The translations under genes and the position numbers were made by a program. A stretch of DNA of 64,000 nt. Origin: Lachnospiraceae bacterium. GTDB taxonomy: Bacteria > Bacillota > Clostridia > Lachnospirales > Lachnospiraceae. This document shows, one piece after another, positions 26,260 through 35,553 of this stretch (the stretch's first letter is position 1; the number at the start of each line of letters is the position of its first letter). The stretch is from contig JAFTAU010000057.1 in the NCBI GenBank assembly GCA_017455435.1, forward strand, positions 1 through 64,000. The letters run 5' to 3'. Under the pieces are notes generated by a model. That model did not search any database. It was not told the origin of the DNA and saw only the letters and a list, made by a program, of their open reading frames with translations.

Positions 26260-27078
26260 ATGGCAGACAACAGACCTATCGGAGTTTTTGACAGCGGAGT
26301 CGGCGGACTTACGGTTTTCCGTGAGATTATGAACAAAATGCCCGATGAAAAAGTCGTTTATTTCGGTGATACCGCAAGAGTTCCCTACGGAGACAGAGAT
26401 CCCATGCAGGTCGTGGATTTTTCCAGACAAATCGTCAGATTTCTGCGCACCCGTGACGTAAAAGCCGTTGTTATCGCGTGCAATACCGCCACGGCGCCCT
26501 CTCTTCCTTATCTTCGCGCCGAAAACGACATTCCGGTCATAGGAGTCATCCGTCCCGGAGCAAAGGGAGCCGTCACGGCCTCGCGCAGCGGAAAGATAGG
26601 CATTATCGCCACCGCCGGTACCATAAAGAGCGGTCAATATCCAAAAGAAATACACGAAATGTCGCCCGAAGCCGAGGTCTTCGGAAAAGCCTGCCCTAAA
26701 TTCGTTCCCCTCATTGAAGCCGGAAAGCTCCATGGCCCGGAGACCGGGGAGGTCGTTCACGAATACATTGAGGAGCTCAAAGAAAACGGCATCGACGCTC
26801 TTGTTATGGGCTGTACTCATTATCCGCTGCTTTATGACCTCCTTCACGAAGAATGCGGCGACGGCATTACTCTCGTAAATCCCGCTGAAGAAACCGTAAA
26901 AGAACTGAGAGAGGTTCTTGCGGAGCGCGGAGAGCTTGCGGAACCGTCCGCGGACGGCCGTTTGCCGGAGCATGAATACTATTGCAGCGGTGATCCCGCC
27001 TCGTTCAAGGCTTTTGCCGCGAAGGTTCTCCCGCAGGAGGTTTCCGAAGTCGGCGTTATCGACATAGAAAAATACTGA
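26260..27078 (+). CDS. murI: Glutamate racemase
   Basis: This converts L-glutamate to D-glutamate for peptidoglycan. The 272-residue protein has the expected GVFDSGVGGLTVFREI start and both catalytic cysteines, in VIACNTATA and VMGCTHYPLL. An in-frame GTG at 26251 could also serve as start; neither has an ideal ribosome site (AAAGGA at 26230 is far away, and GGTGAGA is close to the ATG). It lies 29 bases before a D,D-carboxypeptidase gene, so the two cell-wall genes are likely co-transcribed. Confidence 0.92.
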   Translation: MADNRPIGVFDSGVGGLTVFREIMNKMPDEKVVYFGDTARVPYGDRDPMQVVDFSRQIVRFLRTRDVKAVVIACNTATAPSLPYLRAENDIPVIGVIRPGAKGAVTASRSGKIGIIATAGTIKSGQYPKEIHEMSPEAEVFGKACPKFVPLIEAGKLHGPETGEVVHEYIEELKENGIDALVMGCTHYPLLYDLLHEECGDGITLVNPAEETVKELREVLAERGELAEPSADGRLPEHEYYCSGDPASFKAFAAKVLPQEVSEVGVIDIEKY

Positions 27079-27107
27079 TCGCGGCAATGCCGTCATGAGG
27101 TTTGTTT

Positions 27108-28532
27108 TTGAAGAGCTTTTTTAAGGTTGTTCTGATATTTACGGCAATATGCCTGCTGACCGTTCCCGCCGGGAACGTTTTTGCCGTTGGCGGCGACAGA
27201 TCGTTGACCCTGACTGACGCGCGCTCAATCAGCGGCTGGCCCTCCGCTCCGGAGATCAGTTCACGCAGCGCCTTTGTTATAGAACTTAAATCCGGCGAAA
27301 TCCTGTATTCCAAAAATGAAGACGAAGACCGTTACCCCGCCAGCATCACAAAGGTGATGACGGCGCTTCTCGTATTGGAGAATTGCAGTCTCGACGAGGA
27401 AGTGACTTTTTCAAAGGCGGCCGTCACCGATATCGAGGACGGCGGACATGACTGGCGATTCAAGGAAGGAGAGGTTCTGACCGTCGAGCAATGCCTTTAC
27501 GCGCTCATGCTTAATTCTGTCAATGAATGCGCTTACGCGCTGGCGGAGCACGTCGCGGGGTCGGTGGCGGCGTTCGCCGATATGATGAATGAAAAGGCCT
27601 CCGCGCTCGGCTGCACCAATACACATTTTGCCAATCCTCACGGTCTGAACGATTCGAACCACATCACTACCGCTCACGATATGGCTCTTATTTTCTGGGC
27701 GGCGCTTCAAAATGAAAAATTCTACGAAATAGACTCTACTATATCCTATAAGATTCCGGGAACGGAGCTGTGCCCGGAGGGTTATTCCCTGCAGATGCAT
27801 CACAAGATGATGATAAAGGGCAGCGGCTATTACAACGAAAACGTAAAGGCCGGAAAAACGGGGTACACCTCAATTGCAAAGCACACACTGGTTACATACG
27901 CCGAGCGTGACGGAAAAGAGCTCGTGGCCGTCGTCATGAAAGAGCCGACCGGCGGCGGAGTCATCTATGAAGATACGCGAAAACTCCTCAATTACGGCTT
28001 TGACAAGTTTACCCTGACGGACCTCAGCGCCGTGTCAAAGGCCATTTTATACGGAATAAACGGCTCTGCGCCATTGCCGGTTTCCTCTCAGGACAAGATT
28101 TATGCCTATCTGCCGGAGTCTTACACAAATGTTTCCGCTGGGCTTGAGCCCGCGGCCGGCGGCGCTCAGGGAGCCATCGCGATAAAAAGCGGAGAAACAG
28201 TGCTGTTTACGCGGCCTCTGCGGATTAACGGCGAAGCGCTAAGCGTCGAAAAGCCCTCCGATCCGGAAGAAACAAACGCCTACTCATCCGAAACAGCGGC
28301 GAACGAGTCTTCCGCTGAGGAAAGCAGCCCCCTCAAAATCATCTTCAAAGTAATACTAATTACAATAATTGCTTTAATAACGCTTGTAATTCTTTATTGG
28401 ATTGTGGTACAATTCATAAAGCGCAGGCGCATGCGTCTTCGCAGAAAACAAATAAAAAGAAAGACCGAAATTCAGCGTATCAGACGGCTGCGCGAGCAGC
28501 AAAGAAAAGACGCTGACGATTTTGGTATCTGA
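27108..28532 (+). CDS. D-alanyl-D-alanine carboxypeptidase (DacF-like, PBP5/6 family)
   Basis: A membrane-tethered serine peptidase that trims the terminal D-Ala of peptidoglycan stem peptides. It has a signal sequence at residues 1-25, then the three active-site motifs SITK (in YPASITKVMTALL), SVN (in LNSVNECAYALAEH) and KTG (in VKAGKTGYTS). Near the C-terminus there is a transmembrane helix at about residues 405-430 and a strongly Arg/Lys-rich cytoplasmic tail of about 45 residues. The usual form of this family ends in an amphipathic anchor, so the true helix with long basic tail is unusual. The TTG at 27108 is preferred (TGAGG seven bases upstream); a TTG at 27102 is possible. Confidence 0.88.
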   Translation: MKSFFKVVLIFTAICLLTVPAGNVFAVGGDRSLTLTDARSISGWPSAPEISSRSAFVIELKSGEILYSKNEDEDRYPASITKVMTALLVLENCSLDEEVTFSKAAVTDIEDGGHDWRFKEGEVLTVEQCLYALMLNSVNECAYALAEHVAGSVAAFADMMNEKASALGCTNTHFANPHGLNDSNHITTAHDMALIFWAALQNEKFYEIDSTISYKIPGTELCPEGYSLQMHHKMMIKGSGYYNENVKAGKTGYTSIAKHTLVTYAERDGKELVAVVMKEPTGGGVIYEDTRKLLNYGFDKFTLTDLSAVSKAILYGINGSAPLPVSSQDKIYAYLPESYTNVSAGLEPAAGGAQGAIAIKSGETVLFTRPLRINGEALSVEKPSDPEETNAYSSETAANESSAEESSPLKIIFKVILITIIALITLVILYWIVVQFIKRRRMRLRRKQIKRKTEIQRIRRLREQQRKDADDFGI

Positions 28533-28566
28533 TTTTTTAAATAACAGTCACTAAGGAGAAAAGGAA

Positions 28567-29388
28567 ATGCTCAAAAAGAATGCGGACAATTCATACGAGA
28601 TAGACCTTATTGCCCTGTTTAAGGCATTATGGAAAAGAGTATGGATTATCATCGTCTGTGCCTTCATTGTGGGAGCCGCGTTTTTTGCCTACGCGAAGCT
28701 CAGGATTGTTCCCAGATACAGCTCCAGCACAATGCTTTATGTCAACAACGGAGGCACCATTGACATAAAGTCCTACAAGATCAGCGCCGCTGACCTCAGC
28801 ACGGCTCAGAGTCTTGTCAGCACCTACATTGTCATTCTTTATTCCCGCTCCTGCCTGAATCAGGTCATCGCAGAGGCCGGACTTGATTATTCCTACGGGC
28901 AGTTGGGCTCTATGATTAGCGCGTCCGCTGTGGATGAAACGGAGATTTTCCAGATTACCGTAACATCCACGAATCCCGACGAAGCCGCGCTGATTGCCAA
29001 TACCATCGCTGAAGTTCTTCCCGAAAAAATCAGCGACATCGTTGACGGCAGCAGCGTGCGCGTGGTTGACTATGCTGTTGTCAGCCGCGGACGCATCTCG
29101 CCTAACTACTCCAGATATGCAATCCTGGGAGCTGTTATCGGCGCGGTAGTCTCAGCAATCATCATAATCATCTTCCAGCTTCTTGACGATATTATTCACA
29201 GTGATGAATACATCACCGAGACTTATCCCGACATTCCTCTCCTTGCGACCATACCCGATCTGACGCGCCACAACAGGAGCGCTTATAGTTATGGCAACAA
29301 AAACAAGATAGCGAGAGGCTACGAAGACGCGTACCGGAGCGCCGTGGCGGATGACAAGTTTTCTAAAAACAACGGAGGAGCGAAGTAA
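28567..29388 (+). CDS. Polysaccharide chain-length / kinase-activator protein (Wzz, CpsC family)
   Basis: A 273-residue membrane protein with two transmembrane helices (about residues 22-42 and 180-202) around an extracellular Wzz domain. It belongs to the CpsC/YveK/CapA type, which positions and activates the partner tyrosine kinase and helps set exopolysaccharide length. The motif PDEAALIANTIAEVLP is typical. Its cytoplasmic tail precedes the kinase gene, which overlaps its stop by one base. It is the first gene of the locus, behind AAGGAGAAAAGG. Confidence 0.88.
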   Translation: MLKKNADNSYEIDLIALFKALWKRVWIIIVCAFIVGAAFFAYAKLRIVPRYSSSTMLYVNNGGTIDIKSYKISAADLSTAQSLVSTYIVILYSRSCLNQVIAEAGLDYSYGQLGSMISASAVDETEIFQITVTSTNPDEAALIANTIAEVLPEKISDIVDGSSVRVVDYAVVSRGRISPNYSRYAILGAVIGAVVSAIIIIIFQLLDDIIHSDEYITETYPDIPLLATIPDLTRHNRSAYSYGNKNKIARGYEDAYRSAVADDKFSKNNGGAK

Positions 29389-30230
29389 TGGCCAGAATTG
29401 ATAAAAGTCTTAACAACAGCATCGAACAGCGCAAGCTTGTCTGCGAGAATCTGAGCTTTGCGGCGTCCGAAGCCTACAAGCTTCTTCGTGCCAATCTCAC
29501 CTTTGCTCTCGCGGACAAAAACAGAACACCCGTTGTCGGTATTACCAGCGCCACCAGAGGCGAAGCAAAGACCACGACAGCCATTAACCTTGCGTATACG
29601 GTTGCCGAAACAGGTAAAAAGGTTCTCTTGATTGACGGCGATATGCGTCTGCCCAACGTCGCGAGGGTTCTTCAAATGGAAAAGAGCCCCGGTCTTTCAA
29701 ACGTTATCGCGGGACTGAATAGTATTAATGAAGCGATCCGTGAGACGGAAGCCCAAAACAAATGGTACGTTCTCCCTGCCGGAGACGTTCCTCCGAACCC
29801 TTCCGAGCTTCTCAACTCCGAAGGCTTCATTAATTTCATCGCTACTGTCCGCGCGGATTACGATTACATTATTTTCGACCTTCCGCCCGTGGGTATCGTT
29901 TCGGACGCTCTCGTTGCGGCGCAGACCATCGACGGACTTATCGTTGTCACCAGACAGGACTACAGCAGCCGCAAGGGTCTCGACCAGTGCATTACGCAGC
30001 TCACCCCTCTAAAGGAAAAGGTTCTGGGCATCGTAATGACAGACGCTACAAAGAACGACAAGGGTCGTTACTACGGAAAGAACAAATACAGATCATACTC
30101 AAAATATTATGAATCCGGTTACGGTTACGGCTATGGCTATTACGGCAAGTCAAAGAGCCGCGGCAAAAAGCGTAAAGGCGAAACCAAGACCGAAACAAAG
30201 GTCGAAATCAAGACCGAGGCGGAGAAATAA
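29388..30230 (+). CDS. BY-type tyrosine kinase (CpsD/CapB family)
   Basis: A 280-residue autokinase controlling exopolysaccharide assembly. Walker A is GITSATRGEAKTTTA (Lys61), Walker A' is VLLIDGDMR and Walker B is YIIFDLPPVGIVSDA. The C-terminal tail holds a dense tyrosine cluster (residues ~224-252, with repeats of YGYGYY), the site of autophosphorylation, then a Lys/Glu-Thr tail. It overlaps the CpsC gene and is followed by its cognate phosphatase gene, giving a complete phosphorylation cycle in three genes. Confidence 0.92.
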   Translation: MARIDKSLNNSIEQRKLVCENLSFAASEAYKLLRANLTFALADKNRTPVVGITSATRGEAKTTTAINLAYTVAETGKKVLLIDGDMRLPNVARVLQMEKSPGLSNVIAGLNSINEAIRETEAQNKWYVLPAGDVPPNPSELLNSEGFINFIATVRADYDYIIFDLPPVGIVSDALVAAQTIDGLIVVTRQDYSSRKGLDQCITQLTPLKEKVLGIVMTDATKNDKGRYYGKNKYRSYSKYYESGYGYGYGYYGKSKSRGKKRKGETKTETKVEIKTEAEK

Positions 30231-30279
30231 TAACGGCGTATTTCAGCCGCTGTTCGCCGGATAAAAAAGTTCATCGACA

Positions 30280-30972
30280 ATGCTTGATATACACACACAT
30301 ATACTTCCGGAAATTGACGATGGAAGCAGCTCTGTGGAGCAGAGCATAGAAATGATCAGTATGCTCGTAGAGCAGGGGGTTGACAAAATAGTATTCACCC
30401 CGCACTTCTACGCCGAAATGGAAGCTCCGGAGCAGTTTCTGGAGCGCAGGCACGAGGCATACCAAAAGCTTCTGCCTTATTTAAAAGAGCAGTTTCCGGA
30501 TATCCGCTTCAGGCTCGGCACAGAAATATGCTACTATATCGGCGTTTCCGTAATGGAAGACAAAAAACGCCTCTGTATAGAGGGAACGCCGCTTTTCCTT
30601 CTGGAATTGCCTATGTGCAAATGGGAGCGCAGTGTCATCACAGAGGTAAAGGAGCTGGTTCGTTCCGAACAGGTCATCGTAACGCTGGCGCATATTGACA
30701 GGTACTTTGATTTCAACCCGCTAAGCGTTTTTGAAGAGCTTGCCCGCATGGGCGTTCTGATGCAGCTGAATGCCGATTTCGCCCTCGAAAAACGGCATCG
30801 CAGGTTCATAAAAAAGCTCGCAAAAAAAGGCCTTCTTCACTTTATCGGAACCGATGCTCACAATACCGGGGCGCGATGTCCCAGATACGAAGACGCCATG
30901 CGAAATCTCTGGCCGCTGCGGGATTACGTGTTTGGGAACCTAAGCGTCTATGAAGAACAGTTTTTTAATTAA
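30280..30972 (+). CDS. PHP-type tyrosine phosphatase (CpsB/YwqE family)
   Basis: A 230-residue metal-dependent phosphatase that removes phosphate from the CpsD tyrosine cluster. Metal-binding motifs are DIHTHILPEIDDGS near the N-terminus, FTPHFY, TLAHIDRY and IGTDAHN. It has no strong Shine-Dalgarno site, but the start MLDIHTH is the standard one. Its 3' end overlaps the sortase gene by 23 bases, which links sortase translation to the polysaccharide control genes. Confidence 0.9.
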   Translation: MLDIHTHILPEIDDGSSSVEQSIEMISMLVEQGVDKIVFTPHFYAEMEAPEQFLERRHEAYQKLLPYLKEQFPDIRFRLGTEICYYIGVSVMEDKKRLCIEGTPLFLLELPMCKWERSVITEVKELVRSEQVIVTLAHIDRYFDFNPLSVFEELARMGVLMQLNADFALEKRHRRFIKKLAKKGLLHFIGTDAHNTGARCPRYEDAMRNLWPLRDYVFGNLSVYEEQFFN

Positions 30973-31726
30973 AGCAATTACAGTTCTTAGTATTGCAATT
31001 CTAATCGTTTGTATTATAATATTGTTTTTGCGAAAGGACGATGAGACCACTCCGGGCTACGTAGAAACGGTACTTTACCCTTCTACCGCGGAGACCTCCA
31101 CGGAGGCCGCCAGCGAGTCGGAATCCGAAGCGCCCTACGTAAGCCCCATTAACTGGGAAGAACTTTGGCAAAAGAATACGGACATTTACGCGTGGCTTTT
31201 TATCCCCGGAACCGAGATCAGTTATCCCGTTCTGCAGAGCGATACTGACGACACCTTTTATCTGACTCACGATTCCGAAAAAAAAGAGTACAAGGGCGGC
31301 TCCATTATGTCCGAGAAGGCTCACAATACCAGGTCTTTCGAGGATCCGGTGACTATCCTTTACGGTCACAAGATGCGTTCGGGCGCCATGCTCGGAACGC
31401 TCCAGCCCACATACTCTGACCCGCAGAGTTTCAAGGAGCATCACGAGATTATTATTTACCTTCCCGACAGAGAGCTCCATTACACGGTCTGGGTCACCAC
31501 TCCGTACTCAAACAGCCACATAATGTTCGCGTATGATGATTTTGAAACTGTATTCAAAGTCCAGCAATTTATTAACGAAGTATCAAGTATACGCTCCATT
31601 GAGGGGCAGATAGACGAGACACTTGCGGTGGACAAAACCGATAAGTTTCTGGTGCTCAGCACCTGTCTTATGGGAAAAGTCAAAAGCCGCTATCTCGTCA
31701 TAGCACGGCTTAATGCCGTAGATTGA
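30950..31726 (+). CDS. Class B sortase
   Basis: A 258-residue membrane transpeptidase that cleaves a sorting signal and links proteins to the cell wall. It has one N-terminal transmembrane helix (residues 7-28), an acidic spacer, then the sortase barrel with catalytic His140 (YGHKMRSG), Cys239 (LSTC) and Arg247 (SRYLVIAR). The NTDIYAWLFIPGTEISYPVL segment is typical for class B. The next gene encodes a protein with the sorting signal SPQTG, the (S/N/P)PxTG type used by class B enzymes of Clostridia. It overlaps the phosphatase gene. Confidence 0.92.
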   Translation: MKNSFLIKAITVLSIAILIVCIIILFLRKDDETTPGYVETVLYPSTAETSTEAASESESEAPYVSPINWEELWQKNTDIYAWLFIPGTEISYPVLQSDTDDTFYLTHDSEKKEYKGGSIMSEKAHNTRSFEDPVTILYGHKMRSGAMLGTLQPTYSDPQSFKEHHEIIIYLPDRELHYTVWVTTPYSNSHIMFAYDDFETVFKVQQFINEVSSIRSIEGQIDETLAVDKTDKFLVLSTCLMGKVKSRYLVIARLNAVD

Positions 31727-31737
31727 GAGGTAAGGAT

Positions 31738-32514
31738 ATGAAAAAGAAATTGGCAGTAGTACTTGCAGCTGTGCTCGTACTCGTAATGGCGCTTCCCGCC
31801 TACGCTGCGAAGTACACCCCCAGCGTAGAGCAGAACGGTGCTCCTTCTGTAGTTCAGCAGCAGAACAGCTCAGGAACATATGTTGACTTCCTGGCTTATG
31901 ACGATGAAGGTCACGAGCTTCCTCCTGCAGACGTTGATGACCTCATTCTTGTTATCACCCCCATCGGACAGAAGGACAGCGCTCCGAACCAGCAGATCAA
32001 GGACATCCTTGCATGGGCAAAGAGCGATATCGACAATGCCGCCGATCTGACCAAGCTTGTTTCCGGTCTTCAGGCAAAGCTTGACGATCTTGCAAAGACT
32101 GACTCCAAACTCGAGGGAGCAAAGGCCAAAGATCTCGTTGTCTGCGACCTGTTCGATGTTGCCCTGGTTCGCAAGAGCGACAATTCCTACGTCTCTTTTG
32201 CTGACGCCGGCATCAGCTCACTCAAGATAAAGCTTGACTGCTCCGGACTTAACATCGCCCTTATGGCTGCCAACGCCGGTGGCTGGACGATTCTTGACGG
32301 AACCGAGCTCTCCTCGGACGGCACTATGACCATTACTCTCAGTGACCTTGGCGCCGTTGCATTCGTAAGGGTTGGAGCTGCCGATAGCGGCGGAAAGACT
32401 TCTCCTCAGACCGGTTATGCTGCTGACAACGGAATCCTTGTTTCCGTAGCGCTTGTAGCTGCCCTTGTCGGAGTTGTTGGAGCATGCACACTTGCTGACA
32501 AAAAGAGAGCATAA
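31738..32514 (+). CDS. Secreted protein with SPQTG sorting signal, substrate of the adjacent sortase
   Basis: A 258-residue exported protein with signal peptide (residues 1-22, cleaved around AYA-AK), an extracellular part of unknown fold and a C-terminal sorting signal. The signal starts with SPQTGY at residue 222, followed by a hydrophobic stretch and KKRA. Position directly behind the sortase gene and the matching motif make it the dedicated substrate. The body contains a region with many Asp and Lys and no recognisable domain. The ATG at 31738 follows AGAGGTAAGG. The stop overlaps the next start by one base. Confidence 0.85.
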   Translation: MKKKLAVVLAAVLVLVMALPAYAAKYTPSVEQNGAPSVVQQQNSSGTYVDFLAYDDEGHELPPADVDDLILVITPIGQKDSAPNQQIKDILAWAKSDIDNAADLTKLVSGLQAKLDDLAKTDSKLEGAKAKDLVVCDLFDVALVRKSDNSYVSFADAGISSLKIKLDCSGLNIALMAANAGGWTILDGTELSSDGTMTITLSDLGAVAFVRVGAADSGGKTSPQTGYAADNGILVSVALVAALVGVVGACTLADKKRA

Positions 32515-33530
32515 TGACTTTGCAACCCATAGTCAGAAAAATCAAAAAAAATAAAAAAAATATCCTTAAAATATTAGCAGTGATAGTTGCTGTTGCCGGA
32601 ATGCTCGTGATACTGTATGTAGCAGACGCGCCCGAACCCGGCAGCAGCACTGCTGCACAGGAAGAGGACGAAGACAGGCAGATTACCTATTTCAACGGTA
32701 AAGCCTATCGTTTTAAGGACAATGTTCAGACAGTCCTGCTGATAGGAATTGACAAATATCTCGAGGAAATCAACATTCCCGAGGACACGAATCTCAATAC
32801 CCAGCAGGCTGATTTTGTTGTTCTTTTAATCATTGACAATTCCACAAGGTCGTATAAGATGCTCCAGATAAACCGTGATACCATGGTTCCGGTCAGAGAA
32901 CTCGGTCTGAACGGCGAGGTGCTGCAGACTGTCACAGAGCAGCTCGCGCTTTCGCATACATACGGCAACGGTGGAAAAGAATCTTGCCGCAATACCGTAA
33001 AATCCGTAGAGTCGCTTCTCTTCGGAATAGATATTGAACACTACGTAGCCTTTACCATGGACGCCATACCTATTATCAATGACGAGGCCGGCGGGGTAAC
33101 GGTTCTGATAGAAGATGATTTTTCAGCGGTGGATCCCGAATTGGTAAAGGGACAGGAGATTACTCTTAAGGGAGATCAGTCGCTGGAGTATATCAGAGCC
33201 AGAGGACAGATGTCGGATCCCACGAATATTGCCAGAATGGGAAGGCACCGTACATATATGAACGCGCTTTTGACGGCGGCGTTGGCCAAAATGGAAGCCA
33301 ACTCTACCTGGGGAGCTAAGACTGTCGGAGAAGTCTGGGAGTATCTCACAACGGATTTGCTGACAGGCGGTATCAGTGATATGGCTGATATTCTGGCAAA
33401 ATATGAGCGAGGCGAGATTCTCACCATTGAGGGTGAGACCAAAACGACCGATTTCGTCGAGTTTTACCCCAATGAAGACGCCCTCAAAAAACAGGTAATC
33501 GAACTGTTTTTTGAACCGGTGTCTGAGTAA
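32514..33530 (+). CDS. LCP (LytR-CpsA-Psr) family cell-wall polymer ligase
   Basis: A 338-residue protein with a short basic cytoplasmic start, one transmembrane helix (about 20-40) and an extracellular LCP domain. LCP enzymes transfer lipid-linked polymers to peptidoglycan. Motifs include TVLLIGIDK, the DFVVLLIIDN strand, MLQINRDTMVPV, and YIRARGQMSDPTNIARMGR with the conserved Arg residues that bind the polyprenyl pyrophosphate. The gene overlaps its neighbour by one base. It probably attaches the polysaccharide made by this locus. Confidence 0.9.
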   Translation: MTLQPIVRKIKKNKKNILKILAVIVAVAGMLVILYVADAPEPGSSTAAQEEDEDRQITYFNGKAYRFKDNVQTVLLIGIDKYLEEINIPEDTNLNTQQADFVVLLIIDNSTRSYKMLQINRDTMVPVRELGLNGEVLQTVTEQLALSHTYGNGGKESCRNTVKSVESLLFGIDIEHYVAFTMDAIPIINDEAGGVTVLIEDDFSAVDPELVKGQEITLKGDQSLEYIRARGQMSDPTNIARMGRHRTYMNALLTAALAKMEANSTWGAKTVGEVWEYLTTDLLTGGISDMADILAKYERGEILTIEGETKTTDFVEFYPNEDALKKQVIELFFEPVSE

Positions 33531-33559
33531 ATAACCCTATTTTTCCGGGAGGGGGAATT

Positions 33560-35506
33560 TTGACCACTAGCAAATCAAGGCTTTCTCATACTCGGTGGCG
33601 GTTGGTCCTGTACGATTTGATAATCTGGGTAGCCACGTCATGGCTGCTCTTTTTCTTTCACCCGTCGGGATCGGAGAGAGCTACGTCATTTCATATTTTT
33701 CTAATGATTACGGCGGGGGCGCTGCTCCTGCTCATTTTCAGACTGCTTTTTTCGGTATACAAACAGGTTTGGCGCTACGGCGGAATCGGCTCGTATCTGC
33801 GCCTGATACTCGCGGATCTTTCTGCCGGCTTTCTTTTTGTCGGAGGCGGCAGGCTTCTCATTGAGATTATTCCCGATTTCTACTTTGTCAGGGCTCTTCT
33901 CGCGACTTGTGTCATTTGTGTCAATCTGCTCACTTGCATCATAATCAGAATGGCATATTATATCTGTTATCGCAGGTCCGGAGGACAGGGCTTTGAAGGC
34001 AGAGTAATGCGCCGCATGCTCAAGGTTTTCGGCGGCATAAAAGCCAACGAGGACACCGACGAAATGCTTGCGCGTGAAAAAAACAAGAAACGCCTTGCGA
34101 TAGTCGGCGCGGGCAGAGTAGGTTCGGCGCTCGCCGAGGAACTTATTTCCAATTCCATGTCCGGATACAATCCCGTCTGCTTCATCGAGACAGACCACAC
34201 AAAAGTCGGCAGAAAAATATTCAATATCCCGATTTTATTCGAAAAAGCCGTAGATGAAGCGGAACTCCGCAACATGAATATAGACGAAATAATTCTGGCC
34301 ATACCGGACTCCACTCCGGAAGCCAAAAAACAGCTTTTTGACCACTACAAGGATTTCGGATTCCTTGTCAAAGTATATGACTATCCTTTCGGAAACGGTG
34401 ACAGGAGCGGACGCAGGTCTATCCGTGAGTTTACCATCGAAGAGCTTCTTGCCAGAAAACCTATTTCACTCAGCGATTCACGCGTCAGCGATTATTATAA
34501 AGGAAAAACCGTACTGGTCACAGGCGGAGGCGGTTCCATCGGCAGCGAGCTTGCCAGACAGATAGCCTCCATGCAGGTGGAGACGCTCGTTATACTCGAC
34601 ATTGCCGAAAACACCACCTACGAGCTCCAGCAGGATCTCAAATCTGATTTTCCGGGGCAGGACGTCAGGGTAGAGATATGTTCTGTCTGCGACAGGCCGC
34701 AGCTCGAAAAGGTATTCAAAAAATACAGACCGCAGATTATTCTCCACGCCGCAGCGCACAAGCATGTTCCTCTGATGGAGCATAACAGCGTGGAATGTGT
34801 TGTAAACAATGTCTACGGAACCAAAAACGTAATAGAGCTTGCTTCCGAATACAAATGCGAGCATTTTATTCTGGTTTCCACGGACAAGGCTGTTAATCCG
34901 ACCAATGTTATGGGCGCCACAAAGCGCATCTGTGAGCTCATGCTGCATGTTGCCGCCCGCCGCGAAGGCAACACCACCGTTTATTCGGCCACCAGATTCG
35001 GAAATGTTCTGGGCTCGGCAGGTTCGGTGGTCCCGCTTTTCAAAAAACAGATTGCCAAGGGCGGCCCCGTTACCATTACGCACAAAGACATCATCAGATA
35101 CTTTATGACCATCCCCGAGGCGAGCCAGCTCGTGCTGACATCCGGCGCGATGGCAAAAAACGGCGAGCTCTTCGTGCTTGATATGGGAAAACCTGTCAGG
35201 ATTTACGATATGGCGGAAAACATGATAAAGCTTTCGGGATACAAGCCGGGCGTCGACATAAAGATAGTTGAAACCGGTCTGCGCCCCGGCGAAAAGCTGT
35301 ATGAAGAGCTCCTGATCAACGGCAAAGAGCAGGGCAAAACAGAAAACGAACTCATCTTCATCGAAAAGGATACTCCTCTTGAGGAAGCGGAACTGGAGCG
35401 CAGGCTCGAGCTTCTCCAAAAGCCGATAGCTGAGCTCGACGACGAAGGAATAAAAGAAGTTATGCCGCTCGTGGTGCCGACTTATTCCAGAAAAAAACAG
35501 GCATAA
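33560..35506 (+). CDS. Membrane-bound nucleotide-sugar 4,6-dehydratase (EpsC/CapD family)
   Basis: A 648-residue enzyme that makes a UDP-4-keto-6-deoxy sugar precursor for exopolysaccharide. Four N-terminal helices (to about residue 135) precede a CoA-binding-like Rossmann domain (VGAGRVGSALAEE) and then the short-chain dehydrogenase domain with VTGGGGSIGSELARQI, HAAAHKHVPLME, STDKAVNPTNVMGATKR and RFGNVLGSAGSVVPLF. Length and order match FlaA1/EpsC-type fusions. The start is TTG at 33560 behind GGGAGGGGG. No glycosyltransferase gene follows, so the rest of the pathway must be elsewhere. Confidence 0.92.
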   Translation: MTTSKSRLSHTRWRLVLYDLIIWVATSWLLFFFHPSGSERATSFHIFLMITAGALLLLIFRLLFSVYKQVWRYGGIGSYLRLILADLSAGFLFVGGGRLLIEIIPDFYFVRALLATCVICVNLLTCIIIRMAYYICYRRSGGQGFEGRVMRRMLKVFGGIKANEDTDEMLAREKNKKRLAIVGAGRVGSALAEELISNSMSGYNPVCFIETDHTKVGRKIFNIPILFEKAVDEAELRNMNIDEIILAIPDSTPEAKKQLFDHYKDFGFLVKVYDYPFGNGDRSGRRSIREFTIEELLARKPISLSDSRVSDYYKGKTVLVTGGGGSIGSELARQIASMQVETLVILDIAENTTYELQQDLKSDFPGQDVRVEICSVCDRPQLEKVFKKYRPQIILHAAAHKHVPLMEHNSVECVVNNVYGTKNVIELASEYKCEHFILVSTDKAVNPTNVMGATKRICELMLHVAARREGNTTVYSATRFGNVLGSAGSVVPLFKKQIAKGGPVTITHKDIIRYFMTIPEASQLVLTSGAMAKNGELFVLDMGKPVRIYDMAENMIKLSGYKPGVDIKIVETGLRPGEKLYEELLINGKEQGKTENELIFIEKDTPLEEAELERRLELLQKPIAELDDEGIKEVMPLVVPTYSRKKQA

Positions 35507-35513
35507 ATATTTT

Positions 35514-35540
35514 TCGGGCAGGAAAACCTGCCCGATTTTT
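35514..35540 (+). terminator. Terminator or attenuator after the dehydratase gene
   Basis: A perfect nine-base stem, TCGGGCAGG (35514-35522) with CCTGCCCGA (35527-35535) and an AAAA loop, is followed by five Ts. It lies 14 bases before the next start codon, so the peptidase gene may depend on read-through. Confidence 0.8.
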
Positions 35541-35553
35541 AACCGGAGAAAAA

